NCBI RefSeq assembly: GCF_025499465.1
Contig: NZ_JAIMCA010000001.1
Location: 558,001 to 622,000, forward strand
Length of the DNA stretch: 64,000 nt
Reading direction: 5' to 3'
Source: Allobosea sp. BH3
GTDB lineage: Bacteria > Pseudomonadota > Alphaproteobacteria > Rhizobiales > Beijerinckiaceae
A program made the translations under genes and the position numbers. Under the pieces are notes generated by a model. That model ran no database searches. It was given only the letters and a program-made list of their open reading frames with translations, and had not been told where the DNA came from. This document shows, in pieces, positions 43,770-52,320 of this stretch. Each line of letters begins with the position of its first letter. Position 1 is the first letter of the stretch.

Positions 43770-45930
43770 TCTTCAATGGCAGCGAGCGGATGCGCTTGCC
43801 CGTGGCAGCGAAGATGGCGTTGAGCACGGCCGGCGCCGCCACCGCGATCGTCGGCTCGCCGACGCCGCCCCAGAAGCCGCCGGACGGCACCAGCACCGTC
43901 TCGACCTTCGGCATCGCCTCGAGGCGCATCACCTCATAGGTGTCGAAGTTCTCCTGCTCGACGCGCCCGCCCTTGATGGTGATCTCGCCATAGAGCGCCG
44001 CCGACAGGCCATAGACGAAGGAGCCCTCGACCTGCCGTTCGATCTGCGCCGGGTTGACCGCATGGCCGGGGTCGGTCGCCGCGACGATGCGGTGGATCGT
44101 CAGCTTGCCGTCATCCGCCACGGATACCTCGGCGACCGCAGCGACATAGGAGCCGAAGCCCATGGTCTGGCAGATGCCGCGGAACACACCGGCCGGCAGC
44201 GGCTTGCCCCAGCCGGCGCGCTCGGCCGCTGCGTTGAGCACGGCGAGATGCTTGGGATGGTTCTTCATCAGCGAACGGCGCAGTTCCAGCGGATCCTTGC
44301 CCGTCTCATGCGCGATCTCGTCGATGAAGCTCTCGAGATAGACGGCATTCTGGTTGAGGTTGACGCCACGCCAGAAGCCCGGCGGCACATGCGGGTTGCG
44401 CATGGCATGGTCGATCAGCAGGTTCGGGAAGGAGTAGCCGATCGAGGCTTCGGGGCCGGGCGCATTGAGGCCCTGGAAAACGGCCGGGTCGCGCCCGTTC
44501 TGGATGTTCTGCGGGAAGATGCCGGCGACGATCGACTGGCCCGAGATGCGCATGTGCAGCCCGGTGATGGTGCCGTCCTTGTCGAGCGCGGCCTTGAGCT
44601 TGCACTGCGTCACCGGATGGAAGCGCCCGTGCAGCATGTCCTCCTCGCGCGACCAGATCAGCTTCACCGGCGTGCCGGGGATCTGCTTGGCAATCTCGAC
44701 GACCTGCCGCACCCAGTCATGAACCGCGCCGCGCCGGCCGAAGCCGCCGCCGAGGTCGATCTTGTAGGCCTCGCACTTCGCCAGCGGCAGACCCGACGCC
44801 TCGGCCGTGGCTGCCAGCGCCGCCTCGCCATTCTGCGTCGGCGTCCAGACCTCGCATTTCTCCGGCGTGTAGAGCGCCGTCGCGTTCATCGTCTCCATGC
44901 AGGCATGGTTCTGGAACGGGTAGCTGTAGCTCGCCTCGATGACGCGTGCGGCACCCGCCAGCGCCGTCTTGGCGTCGCCGTTCTGGTTGCCGACCACGGC
45001 CTCCGGCGCATCGAGCCCTTCCTTAAGCCAGGCGGCGATGCTCTCGCTCGACACCTGCGCATGGGGGCCTTCATCCCATTCGATCGGCAGGGCATCGAGC
45101 GCGGTCTTGGCCTGCCACCAGGTCTCCGCCACCACCGAGACGGCGCTGTCGCCGACCGGCAGGACGTGCCTGACGCCCGGCATGTCCTTGACCTTGGCGG
45201 CGTCGAAGCTCTTCACCTTGCCGCCGAAGACAGGGCAGTCCTTGATCGCGGCGTTGAGCATCCCCGGCAGCTTGAAGTCCATGCCGTAGATCTTCTTGCC
45301 GTTGGTCTTGTCCGCGGTGTCGAGCCGCGGCAGCGCCTTGCCGGCAATCGTCCAGTCCTTCGGGTCCTTGAGCGGAACGTCCTTGGGCGCCTCGAGCTTG
45401 GCAGCGGCAAGCGCGACCTCGCCATAGCGCAGCGAGCGACCCGATGCCTTGTGGGTGATGAGGCTCTTGTCGGCACTGCATTCCGCTGCCGGCACCTTCC
45501 ACTGGTTCGCCGCCGCTTGGATCAGCATCATGCGCGCGGCGGCGCCGCCCTTGCGGACATAGTCGTGCGATTCACGGATGCCGCGGCTGCCGCCTGTCGA
45601 GAAATTGCCCCAGATCCGGTTGCGGGCAACGTTCTGGCCCGGCGTCGGATATTCGGTCGTCACCTTAGCCCAGTCGCAGTTGAGCTCCTCGGCCACCAGC
45701 TGGGCGAGGCCGGTGAGCACGCCCTGGCCCATTTCCGAGCGGGCGATGCGGATCACCACCTTGTCGTCAGGGTGGACGACGACCCACGCATTGATCTCGG
45801 GCACACCTGCCTGCTGGGCGAGCGCGGGGATCGAGAAGCCGAAGGAGAAGGCCCCCGCAGTTGCGGCAGAGCCTGCGAGAATGTGGCGACGGGACGGGCG
45901 GAATTCGCGAGACTGTGTCGAGACGGTCAT
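43747..45930 (-). CDS. exported xanthine dehydrogenase-family molybdopterin subunit (IorB-like)
   Basis: The 727-residue enzyme has a Tat signal (SRRHILAGSAATAGAFSFGFSIPALA), typical of isoquinoline-1-oxidoreductase beta and aldehyde dehydrogenases of this branch. Molybdopterin motifs are ARSEMGQGVLTGLAQLVAEEL, YPFQNHACMETMNATALYTPE, LGGGFGRRGAVHDWVRQ and the catalytic Glu loop GGFWGGVGEPTIAVAAPAV. The 2Fe-2S subunit gene lies 12 bp upstream. It hydroxylates or oxidises a heterocycle or aldehyde in the periplasm, probably handing electrons to a cytochrome. Its 3' end overlaps soxX. Confidence 0.9.
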   Translation of the reverse strand: MTVSTQSREFRPSRRHILAGSAATAGAFSFGFSIPALAQQAGVPEINAWVVVHPDDKVVIRIARSEMGQGVLTGLAQLVAEELNCDWAKVTTEYPTPGQNVARNRIWGNFSTGGSRGIRESHDYVRKGGAAARMMLIQAAANQWKVPAAECSADKSLITHKASGRSLRYGEVALAAAKLEAPKDVPLKDPKDWTIAGKALPRLDTADKTNGKKIYGMDFKLPGMLNAAIKDCPVFGGKVKSFDAAKVKDMPGVRHVLPVGDSAVSVVAETWWQAKTALDALPIEWDEGPHAQVSSESIAAWLKEGLDAPEAVVGNQNGDAKTALAGAARVIEASYSYPFQNHACMETMNATALYTPEKCEVWTPTQNGEAALAATAEASGLPLAKCEAYKIDLGGGFGRRGAVHDWVRQVVEIAKQIPGTPVKLIWSREEDMLHGRFHPVTQCKLKAALDKDGTITGLHMRISGQSIVAGIFPQNIQNGRDPAVFQGLNAPGPEASIGYSFPNLLIDHAMRNPHVPPGFWRGVNLNQNAVYLESFIDEIAHETGKDPLELRRSLMKNHPKHLAVLNAAAERAGWGKPLPAGVFRGICQTMGFGSYVAAVAEVSVADDGKLTIHRIVAATDPGHAVNPAQIERQVEGSFVYGLSAALYGEITIKGGRVEQENFDTYEVMRLEAMPKVETVLVPSGGFWGGVGEPTIAVAAPAVLNAIFAATGKRIRSLPLKNADLKKA

Positions 45931-45942
45931 GATCGCTCCCCC

Positions 45943-46410
45943 TCAACCGCGGCCAAGCTGGCCGCCGGCAGCGACATCGAGGATCGCGGCCTTGACCCGA
46001 ACATAGGTGCCGCAGCGGCAGATATTGGTCATCTCGCTGGCGATATCGGCGTCGGTCGGCTTCGGATTGGCCTGCAGCAGTGCCGCCGCCGTCATGATCA
46101 TGCCGCTCTGGCAGAAGCCGCATTGCGGCACGTCGTGCTTGATCCAGGCCTGTTGGACCGGATGCGTCCCATCGGGCGAGAGCCCCTCGATGGTGACGAT
46201 CTTCTGCTCCTCGGTCACCGCGCTGACCGGCAGCGCGCAGGAGCGGGTAGCGACCCCGTCGATATGCACGGTGCAGGCCCCGCACTGCGCGACGCCACAG
46301 CCATATTTCGTACCCGTCAGGCCGATCTGCTCACGAATGACCCAGAGCAAAGGCGTGTCGCCGTCGACCGTGACGTCGAGCGTCCGGCCGTTCACATTCA
46401 GCTTCGTCAC
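45943..46410 (-). CDS. 2Fe-2S subunit of molybdenum hydroxylase (IorA-like)
   Basis: The 155-residue protein has the plant-type 2Fe-2S motif [17 protein letters not shown]...SCALP and the second cluster [17 protein letters not shown]...ICRCGTY, typical of the small subunit of xanthine dehydrogenase-family enzymes. There is no signal peptide, so it is expected to be exported with the Tat-bearing large subunit. It is the first gene of the ior-sox unit. Confidence 0.92.
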   Translation of the reverse strand: MTKLNVNGRTLDVTVDGDTPLLWVIREQIGLTGTKYGCGVAQCGACTVHIDGVATRSCALPVSAVTEEQKIVTIEGLSPDGTHPVQQAWIKHDVPQCGFCQSGMIMTAAALLQANPKPTDADIASEMTNICRCGTYVRVKAAILDVAAGGQLGRG

Positions 46411-46824
46411 CGCAAACCCTCCCGGTTCGGTTCAGTCAGGACAGCGAGAGAGCCCACGCGCCTCGCCGGAAGCTCCGGCACGCCCGCAAGGCGCGCCGGA
46501 CCATTTTGAACTGGAACGGATTGAAACTCAGACGCGGCGCGCCGCCAATGGGCTCGATCGGCCGATCACGTTTCGTTATCACCCGAAAAAACCGTCCATA
46601 TCCCACCGGAAGCCGTCGATTTAGGTGAACTTCACGACTTTTGACACGCAACGCGGCACCGGAAAGCGCCTGATCGCCAATGAGCGATTCACGGACATGT
46701 GACCGCTTGTTCTACGGCGAAGCCAGCGGAGTCGAGCGAGCGCCGGACGCTGGTTCGGGTGCAGTGCGCCAAAAGCTGACCTTGAGACGCCGCCCGAGAG
46801 CGGACGTCCGGGACGAGCCATCCT
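46411..46824. other. intergenic region upstream of the ior-sox unit
   Basis: A 414-bp gap separates the molybdenum hydroxylase genes from the exporter gene. No coding frame with a ribosome site was seen. It should contain the promoter for 46410-41772 and the terminator of the exporter unit. A GAGAGCGGAC element (46790-46799) matches an intergenic motif seen elsewhere in the window. Confidence 0.4.
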
Positions 46825-48180
46825 TCACCCGGCTCGAGACGGCCAGCTCGGGTGGAGGTCGTCGATGACGATCGTGTGCGAATGCCGTCCCGTGTGCTCG
46901 GCCATATGGGGATGGTTGGGCGAAAGTTCGGGGTGGTCGTGCGGGAGAGCGTCGGCACTGCCGGCCGGCCAGAGCCTCGTGGCGCCGACGACGGCGAGCA
47001 ACGTCGCCGCCCCGAACAGAGCAGCGAGCGTTGCCAGCGGCAGGGTGGCACCGAGCCAGCCCGCGAGCGGATAGGTCACGAGCCAGCAGGCATGCGACAG
47101 CGCGAACTGCGCGGCGAACACGGTGGGGCGATCCTCCGCATGAGCGGAGCGGCGCAAGAGTCGCCCCGAAGGCGTCTGCGTGGCCGAATAGCCGATCCCG
47201 AGCAGCGCCCAGGTTACGAGCAGCGCGGCCCAGCCAGCAGTGGACGCAGCCGGGGCGAAAGCCCATCCCTTGACTGAGAGCAGGAGCGCGAAGCCGCCGA
47301 GTACGGTGGCCAGGAAAGACGCCGCTGTCAGCATCACGGTCCGGTCGGCGTAGCGTTCCAGGATGCGAGGCAGGGTCAGGGCCGAAAGCATCGAGCCGCC
47401 GCCGAAGCAGGCGAGCGCCAGCGCGACCGCGTTGTCGTCGAAACCGAGACGGCCCTTCACGATCACGACCGTGTTGACGATGACCAGTGCGCCGCCCATC
47501 GCCACGGCCATGTTGAGCGCCAGCAGGCCGCGCAGCCGAGGCGTCGCCAGGTAGATGCGCGTTCCCCGGGTCGTCTTATCGTAGATGCCGCCATCGCGCG
47601 GCTTCGCCGGCGAGACCGGCAGCGTCACCGACAGAACCAGCGCGGCCGAAACGAGGAACCCGACGACGGTTCCGGCGAACAGCCAGTGGAAGTTGATGAC
47701 GGTCAGCAGCGCGGCCGCGAGCATGGGACTGACGATGCTTTCGAGATCATAGGCCAGGCGGGAAAGCGACAGGGCCCGCGTGTAGTCCTCCTCTTCCGGG
47801 AGCACATCGGGGATGGTCGCCTGGAAGGTCGGGGTAAACGCGGCCGATGCCGACTGAAGCACGAACACCGCGAGATAGACCTGCCAGGTCTCGGTGATGA
47901 ACGGCAGCAAGAGCGCGATGGCCGCGCGGACAAGGTCCATCGCTATCAGGAAGGCACGGCGCGGGAGCTGGGCGGCGAAAGCCCCGACGATCGGAGCGAC
48001 CGTGACATAGGCTACCATCTTGATCGCGAGCGCAGTGCCGAGCACGGCGCCCGCATTCGGTCCGGCGATGTCGAAGGCGAGCAGGCCGAGCGCGACGGTC
48101 AGGAGGCCAGTGCCGATGAGCGCGATGATCTGCGCGCCGAACAGACGACCGTAGATCTTGTGGGACAGAACCTGGAGCAT
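46825..48180 (-). CDS. MFS exporter with His-rich C-terminal tail (NreB-like)
   Basis: The 451-residue protein has about 12 hydrophobic helices of the MFS (FGAQIIALIGTGLLTVALGLLAFDIAG, YVTVAPIVGAFAAQLPRR, GWAALLVTWALLGIGYSATQTPSGRLLRRS). The last 45 residues carry eight His among Asp/Glu/Pro (LPHDHPELSPNHPHM, HTGRHSHT), as in NreB-type nickel-resistance proteins. It lies 7 bp after a CsoR/RcnR-type repressor gene. An efflux role for Ni2+ (or Cu/Co) is inferred from the tail and neighbours. Confidence 0.82.
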   Translation of the reverse strand: MLQVLSHKIYGRLFGAQIIALIGTGLLTVALGLLAFDIAGPNAGAVLGTALAIKMVAYVTVAPIVGAFAAQLPRRAFLIAMDLVRAAIALLLPFITETWQVYLAVFVLQSASAAFTPTFQATIPDVLPEEEDYTRALSLSRLAYDLESIVSPMLAAALLTVINFHWLFAGTVVGFLVSAALVLSVTLPVSPAKPRDGGIYDKTTRGTRIYLATPRLRGLLALNMAVAMGGALVIVNTVVIVKGRLGFDDNAVALALACFGGGSMLSALTLPRILERYADRTVMLTAASFLATVLGGFALLLSVKGWAFAPAASTAGWAALLVTWALLGIGYSATQTPSGRLLRRSAHAEDRPTVFAAQFALSHACWLVTYPLAGWLGATLPLATLAALFGAATLLAVVGATRLWPAGSADALPHDHPELSPNHPHMAEHTGRHSHTIVIDDLHPSWPSRAG

Positions 48181-48187
48181 CGCGGCC

Positions 48188-48466
48188 TCAGAGGAACTTG
48201 GTGATCTGCTTGAACTCGTCGATCGGCTGGCGCCGCTCGGCCGGGAGGTCGCCGACGACCTCGTCGAGGCAATGATCGAGATGGTCCTGCACCAATGTCC
48301 GCTTGGCCGAGGCGATGGCGCTTTCGACCGCCTGGAGTTGCGTGGCGATGTCGAGACATGGGCGTCCCGCCTCGATCATGTCGACGACCTTGGCGAGATG
48401 GCCGCCGGCGCGTTTCAGGCGCTTGATGATGGCGGGATGACTATTGTGGACATGCGGTTCGCTCAT
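48188..48466 (-). CDS. CsoR/RcnR-family metal-sensing repressor
   Basis: The 92-residue all-helical repressor has Cys37, His62 and Cys66 (GRPCLDIATQLQAVESAI; LVQDHLDHCLDEVV), the C-H-C fingerprint of CsoR (Cu) and InrS (Ni). His residues near the N-terminus (HVHNSH) may supply a fourth ligand as in nickel sensors. It is short of the RcnR pattern (C-H-H). ATG at 48466 is 13 bp from the palindrome CCCCCTAGGGGG, the operator type this family uses. It should repress itself, the exporter and probably the divergent His-rich/HupE genes until metal binds. Confidence 0.88.
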   Translation of the reverse strand: MSEPHVHNSHPAIIKRLKRAGGHLAKVVDMIEAGRPCLDIATQLQAVESAIASAKRTLVQDHLDHCLDEVVGDLPAERRQPIDEFKQITKFL

Positions 48467-48474
48467 CCCTGGCC

Positions 48475-48496
48475 TATATCCCCCTAGGGGGGATAA
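48475..48496. promoter_or_regulatory. predicted CsoR/RcnR-type G/C-tract operator
   Basis: The core CCCCCTAGGGGG (48480-48491) is a perfect 12-bp palindrome flanked by AT-rich TATAT and GGATAA. CsoR/RcnR/FrmR operators are G/C-tracts flanked by AT-rich inverted repeats. It lies between the divergent repressor (start 48466) and the His-rich gene (start 48567). Confidence 0.75.
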
Positions 48497-48566
48497 GGGA
48501 AGCCGCAGACGCTTCGATCCGCCTCGTCAAACTTTCGTTAAGAACAGCGCCACAGTCTCAAGCCGC

Positions 48567-48953
48567 ATGAACCGCCGCAGCGCAGCCCATCTCTTGAAGC
48601 TCGTCGTCGCCCTTGCGGTGACGGTCGGGATGCTGCTGTCCGCGGTCCACGTCACGACGAGCCACAATCCTGCCGTGCTGGCCCAGGCTGAGGCCGAACG
48701 GCACGCCGAACTCGCGATGGAGATCGCCGAGCATGGGCACGCGCATTTCGATGGCGACGAGTCCGAACAGCTTCCGGGGCATCTGCACGGGCACAACTCG
48801 GCAGATCATATTCATGACGCGGCCAACGTGGTCCCGGGGCATGCGATGCGCCTGCCGTCACCCATCCGCGTAACTCTCCCAAGAACTCACGACAGCGCTG
48901 GGCCTGGCCTGCGCCACTGCCTCGAGCGGCCACCGAGACCCGTCATCGCCTGA
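48567..48953 (+). CDS. small exported His-rich protein
   Basis: The 128-residue protein has a hydrophobic N-terminal segment (LLKLVVALAVTVGMLLSAVHV), likely signal or anchor, then a hydrophilic region with 15 His in total, clustered in EHGHAHFDGDESE and GHLHGHNSADHIHD. The C-terminus is Pro/Arg-rich with a single Cys. No known family was recognised. It is first in the plus-strand unit before hupE and opposite the metal repressor, so it may bind or sense Ni/Cu/Co in the periplasm (inference). Confidence 0.65.
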   Translation: MNRRSAAHLLKLVVALAVTVGMLLSAVHVTTSHNPAVLAQAEAERHAELAMEIAEHGHAHFDGDESEQLPGHLHGHNSADHIHDAANVVPGHAMRLPSPIRVTLPRTHDSAGPGLRHCLERPPRPVIA

Positions 48954-49007
48954 TCGCGCGCCGCATTCACGCGGCGTTCCCCTCACGACGACATTCTCGG
49001 AATTTCC

Positions 49008-49727
49008 ATGACACGTTCCTCACGCGAGGGGCGCCGCAAGCTGCGCGCGCTGTTCCTCGTCCTGTTGGCCGCGATGTTCGGGCTCATCGGCCTGAATGCG
49101 GCGCTCGCCCATGCCGTTGCCGAAGGCGACAAGGGCTATATCCAGGAGATCACCGGCATCCATCTGCTGCCCTTCGTCTATCTCGGGGCGAAGCACATGG
49201 TCACCGGCTATGACCACATCCTGTTCCTGTTCGGGGTGATCTTCTTCCTCTACCGGCTGAACCACATCGCGCTCTATGTCAGCCTGTTCGCGATCGGCCA
49301 TTCGACGACCATGCTGCTCGGCGTCTATTTCAACGTCGGGATCAACAGCTTCATCATCGACGCGATCATCGGCCTGTCGGTGGTCTACAAGGCGCTCGAC
49401 AACATGGGCGCCTATCAGCGCTGGTTCGGCTTCCAGCCGAACACCAAGGTAGCGACGCTGATCTTCGGCCTGTTCCACGGCTTTGGCCTGTCGACGAAGA
49501 TCCTCGAATACAACATCTCGCCGGACGGGCTCGTGCCGAACCTCATCGCCTTCAATATCGGCGTGGAACTCGGGCAACTCACCGCGCTCGCCATGATCCT
49601 CATCGCCATGGGTTTCTGGCGCCGCACCGCCGGATTCTGGCGCCACGCCTACACCGCCAATGTCTGGATGCTCACCGCGGGCTTCGTGCTCGTTGGCTAT
49701 CAGCTGACCGGCTTCTTCGTCTCCTGA
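49008..49727 (+). CDS. HupE/UreJ-family membrane protein
   Basis: The 239-residue protein has an N-terminal signal-like segment (ALFLVLLAAMFGLIGLNAALAHA) and about six further helices. It shows the HupE/UreJ_2 landmarks KHMVTGYDHILFLFGVIFFLYRL, FAIGHSTTMLLGVYFNV and FGLFHGFGLSTKILEYNISPDGLVPNLIAFNIGVELGQL. The conserved His/Asp residues are thought to be part of a Ni2+ (or Co2+) path. It lies between the His-rich gene and the anchor-protein gene. Confidence 0.88.
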   Translation: MTRSSREGRRKLRALFLVLLAAMFGLIGLNAALAHAVAEGDKGYIQEITGIHLLPFVYLGAKHMVTGYDHILFLFGVIFFLYRLNHIALYVSLFAIGHSTTMLLGVYFNVGINSFIIDAIIGLSVVYKALDNMGAYQRWFGFQPNTKVATLIFGLFHGFGLSTKILEYNISPDGLVPNLIAFNIGVELGQLTALAMILIAMGFWRRTAGFWRHAYTANVWMLTAGFVLVGYQLTGFFVS

Positions 49728-49744
49728 TCCAAGGACCTCATCCC

Positions 49745-50416
49745 ATGTACAACACCGACATCCCGACCCGCGCCGAGTTGCCGACCACCAGGCAGCTCCT
49801 GCGCTCGACCGCCATCGCCTTCGTCGCCGCCGTCGGCATCCTCATCACCATCGTGCTCCCGGCCGAATACGCCATCGACCCCACGGGTATCGGCCGGGCG
49901 CTCCAGCTCACCGAGATGGGCGAGATCAAGACCCAGCTCGCCCAGGAGGCCGAGGCCGACCGGATCCGCGACGAGCAGGCGCCCGCCGCCCCCGCGACGC
50001 CGGCTCCCGCCATGCCTGCGCCGGATCAGCGCTCCAGCCTGCTCGGATCCGTAGTCGCCGAACTCTTCATCGGTCAGGCCAGGGCGCAGGCCGCTTCCCG
50101 CTCGGACGAGACCGTGATCACGCTCAAGCCCGGCGAGGGCATCGAGTACAAGCTGACCATGAAGGCCGGCGGCAAGGTGAACTTCTCCTGGGCGGCCGAG
50201 GGCGGCGTCGTGAATTACGACATGCACGGCGTCCCGACCTCGGGCAGCAAGGAGAAGAGCTACAAGCAGGGCCGCGGCGTCGCCAGCGACGAAGGCGTCC
50301 TCACCGCGGAGGGCGACGGCGGCCAGGGCTGGTTCTTCCGGAACCGCGGCAAGGCGGACGTGACGGTCCGGTTGAAGACCACCGGCGCCTATACCGAGAT
50401 CAAGCGCATGGTCTGA
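49745..50416 (+). CDS. single-pass transmembrane anchor protein
   Basis: The 223-residue protein has one membrane helix (LLRSTAIAFVAAVGILITIVLPAEY) near residue 30, an Ala/Pro linker (APAAPATPAPAMPAPD) and a C-terminal periplasmic beta domain (DETVITLKPGEGIEYKLTMKAGGKVNFSWAAEGGVVNYDMHGVP...GWFFRNRGKADVTVRLKTTGAY). Proteins like this are often found beside HupE-family genes in proteobacteria but have no known role. It lies 17 bp after hupE and is followed by a strong hairpin. Confidence 0.8.
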   Translation: MYNTDIPTRAELPTTRQLLRSTAIAFVAAVGILITIVLPAEYAIDPTGIGRALQLTEMGEIKTQLAQEAEADRIRDEQAPAAPATPAPAMPAPDQRSSLLGSVVAELFIGQARAQAASRSDETVITLKPGEGIEYKLTMKAGGKVNFSWAAEGGVVNYDMHGVPTSGSKEKSYKQGRGVASDEGVLTAEGDGGQGWFFRNRGKADVTVRLKTTGAYTEIKRMV

Positions 50417-50422
50417 GCCGAT

Positions 50423-50450
50423 GGAGGGCGGCGCAACCGCGCCGCTCTCC
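50423..50450 (+). terminator. strong hairpin after metal gene cluster
   Basis: GGAGGGCGGCGC pairs with GCGCCGCTCTCC (11 Watson-Crick pairs and one G-T) around an AACC loop, 6 bp after the anchor-protein stop. There is no long U-tract, but stem strength and place support termination. Confidence 0.7.
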
Positions 50451-50730
50451 TACGCACCACTTCCGGACATCGGAGTGATGCCCGAAAGCGGACATGCGCG
50501 CTTACGACCTAGGCTTTGACAGACGATCGGCATTTGGAAACGATCGCCTGCATGAGGCGGCGTGAAATGGGCTCGACCGCAAGCGGCAACCTCAAAGGAT
50601 CGCTGATCTCCGAGGTTGAGGGGCTTGGCGCGTGATCGGTCGCCTCGAAGATGACGCGTAGCGCACACCTCCATGGCAGGGCATGCCTTGGCGAGCCGGC
50701 TGCGAAGCGCAGCTAGCCTATCAGGTAGAG
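50451..50730. other. intergenic region with AGCGGACAT element
   Basis: The 280-bp stretch between convergent units holds no gene that could be recognised. It includes GAAAGCGGACATGCGCGC near 50489, one of several similar elements in intergenic DNA here. A short minus-strand frame (50450-50674) has no known motif and no clear ribosome site. Confidence 0.4.
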
Positions 50731-51204
50731 CTAAACCTCCGACATGACGGTCACGTCGCCGTCACGCCAGATGTTGTCGACCGTGTTGCGCGTGATGATC
50801 CAGTGATCGCCCTGTCTCGCCAGTTCCACGTCGTATCGATTCTTCATCAGGTAGTGATGCGTGGGGTCTTTCACCGGAACGTGCTGCGCCTCGACGAGAG
50901 CATCGAGGCGGGCGAGGTCGCCGTCGATGGTCACCAACGGATTGCTCACAGAATGGCTCGTGTCGAGTTGGGCGAGCGAGCCTGACAAGGCCGCGATGAT
51001 GTTCGTCCGGCCTTCGATCACAGGGTAGTCGAACCCTGCCTTGGCAGCGGCGGGCCGGAAATCGGACACCGCGTCCTCGGCGAGCGAGGACGCGAGCAGG
51101 TCCCAGTCGCGCCGATCGATGCCGGCCGCGAAGCGGTACAGGGCCTCGACCACAGCGAGCTTGTCGGCGGCACTCGTTTGGGAAGCGGATGTGGTAGTCG
51201 ACAT
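50731..51204 (-). CDS. SnoaL/NTF2-like nuclear transport factor 2 family protein
   Basis: The 157-residue protein has the SnoaL_4-like fold: AVVEALYRFAAGIDRRDWDLLASSLAEDAVSDFRPAAAK, TSHSVSNPLVTIDGDLARLDALVEAQHV and HYLMKNRYDVELARQGDHWIITRNTVDNIWRDGD. AGGAG precedes the ATG. It ends the AraC-linked operon. Members isomerise, hydrate or hydrolyse small rings, or simply bind ligands. Confidence 0.88.
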   Translation of the reverse strand: MSTTTSASQTSAADKLAVVEALYRFAAGIDRRDWDLLASSLAEDAVSDFRPAAAKAGFDYPVIEGRTNIIAALSGSLAQLDTSHSVSNPLVTIDGDLARLDALVEAQHVPVKDPTHHYLMKNRYDVELARQGDHWIITRNTVDNIWRDGDVTVMSEV

Positions 51205-51330
51205 GGTGTCTCCTGGACTGGTTCATTTGTGACCTGAGTGAGGGCGCTCGGACGATGGGCGTCGGGTTGTGTCCAACGCTGAATCGGCCTGAAGGGGTTC
51301 GCTCCGACGGCTTGCCCGAGCTTCTCCTGT

Positions 51331-52320
51331 TCAAGTCGGGAGGTCGGTGATGGTCGTGTCGGCGATCGTCTCGGCGAAGCCTGCACCGAACAGTCCGGCG
51401 GGTGTTTGGAAGCCCGAGCGGGCCTCGCCGTCGATGACACGCCGCGCGGCCTCGGCGGCGGCCAGGGCGGTGAAGCTGTAGCCGTTGACGGTGTCGAGGA
51501 TGGAGCGAACCACGTTCCCGTCGGTACCCGTCACCTCGACCGCAGCCTGGTAGCGGTTGGCCTTCCGATGCTCCGCATCCGGGCCTGCAGCTAATGCCTT
51601 CAGGTCTCCCTGCGCGAAAGCGCCACCGGACACGTGAACGAAGGTCTCGACATCTTGCGCTCCGGTGGTGCGCCCGATCGTGATCAGGTCCGGCAGCGTC
51701 AGGGGAAAGCAATCCACTTCGCCCAGGCCGAAGTCGAAGGGTCGGGTCGCGGAAGAGCCACGGCTCTGAAGCTGGCCGCCGCGTCGGGCAAGCGTCTCGA
51801 TCATGACGTTCTCGGTAGCGCTGATCGCAGACCCGCGTGACATCGAACCTGTGACGTGGAGGGCGATCCTGATCGTCCGCGCCATGTCTATACGGGCGAC
51901 GGCGTGGCTCGCCAGCGAGCCCAGCATCGCGACGCTGCCACCGCTGCCGGGCAGCAGCATGACACCCGCCGCTATTGCATCCGCATCCAGCTTCTCCGCC
52001 AGCAGATAGCTGTCGAGTTCGGCGGCGATGTCGAGATAATGGACACCTGCGGCGATGGCGGCGCGCATCAAAGGCTCGGCCGTTCGCATGAACGGTCCGG
52101 CGCAGTTCAGCAGGACATCGATGCCCTGCAGGGCCGCTGCGACGGCGATCGGATCATCGGCCGGGAACACGCGACTCGGCAGGCCGAGGCTTGCCGCAAG
52201 CTCTGATAGAGGAGCTTCCGAGCGCCCGGCGAGAATGATTTTCAGCCCGGCCGCCTTAGCGTGCTCAGCCACCATGCTGCCGGTGTAGCCGGCCGCACCA
52301 TGGATCATCAGGACCTTCAT
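51331..52320 (-). CDS. saccharopine dehydrogenase-like NAD(P)-binding protein
   Basis: The 329-residue protein has an N-terminal Rossmann motif VLMIHGAAGYTGSMVAEHAKAAGLKIILAGRS and LLNCAGPFMRTAEPLMRAAIAAGVHYLDIAAEL. This is the trans-acting enoyl-reductase/saccharopine dehydrogenase-like pattern. ATG at 52320 overlaps the VOC gene stop as ATGA; a longer open frame that runs antiparallel across the VOC gene is rejected. It probably reduces or oxidises a small ketone or enone in the operon's pathway. Confidence 0.87.
   Translation of the reverse strand: MKVLMIHGAAGYTGSMVAEHAKAAGLKIILAGRSEAPLSELAASLGLPSRVFPADDPIAVAAALQGIDVLLNCAGPFMRTAEPLMRAAIAAGVHYLDIAAELDSYLLAEKLDADAIAAGVMLLPGSGGSVAMLGSLASHAVARIDMARTIRIALHVTGSMSRGSAISATENVMIETLARRGGQLQSRGSSATRPFDFGLGEVDCFPLTLPDLITIGRTTGAQDVETFVHVSGGAFAQGDLKALAAGPDAEHRKANRYQAAVEVTGTDGNVVRSILDTVNGYSFTALAAAEAARRVIDGEARSGFQTPAGLFGAGFAETIADTTITDLPT

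Noticed and set aside
44062-46509. 815-codon open frame antisense to the molybdoenzyme genes
   Set aside because: It mirrors the conserved iorA/iorB genes codon for codon, is rich in Arg/His/Asp as GC-rich shadows are, and has no recognised motif or ribosome site.
46436-46868. Short frames on both strands in the ior/exporter gap
   Set aside because: Arg-rich composition, no ribosome sites, no family features.
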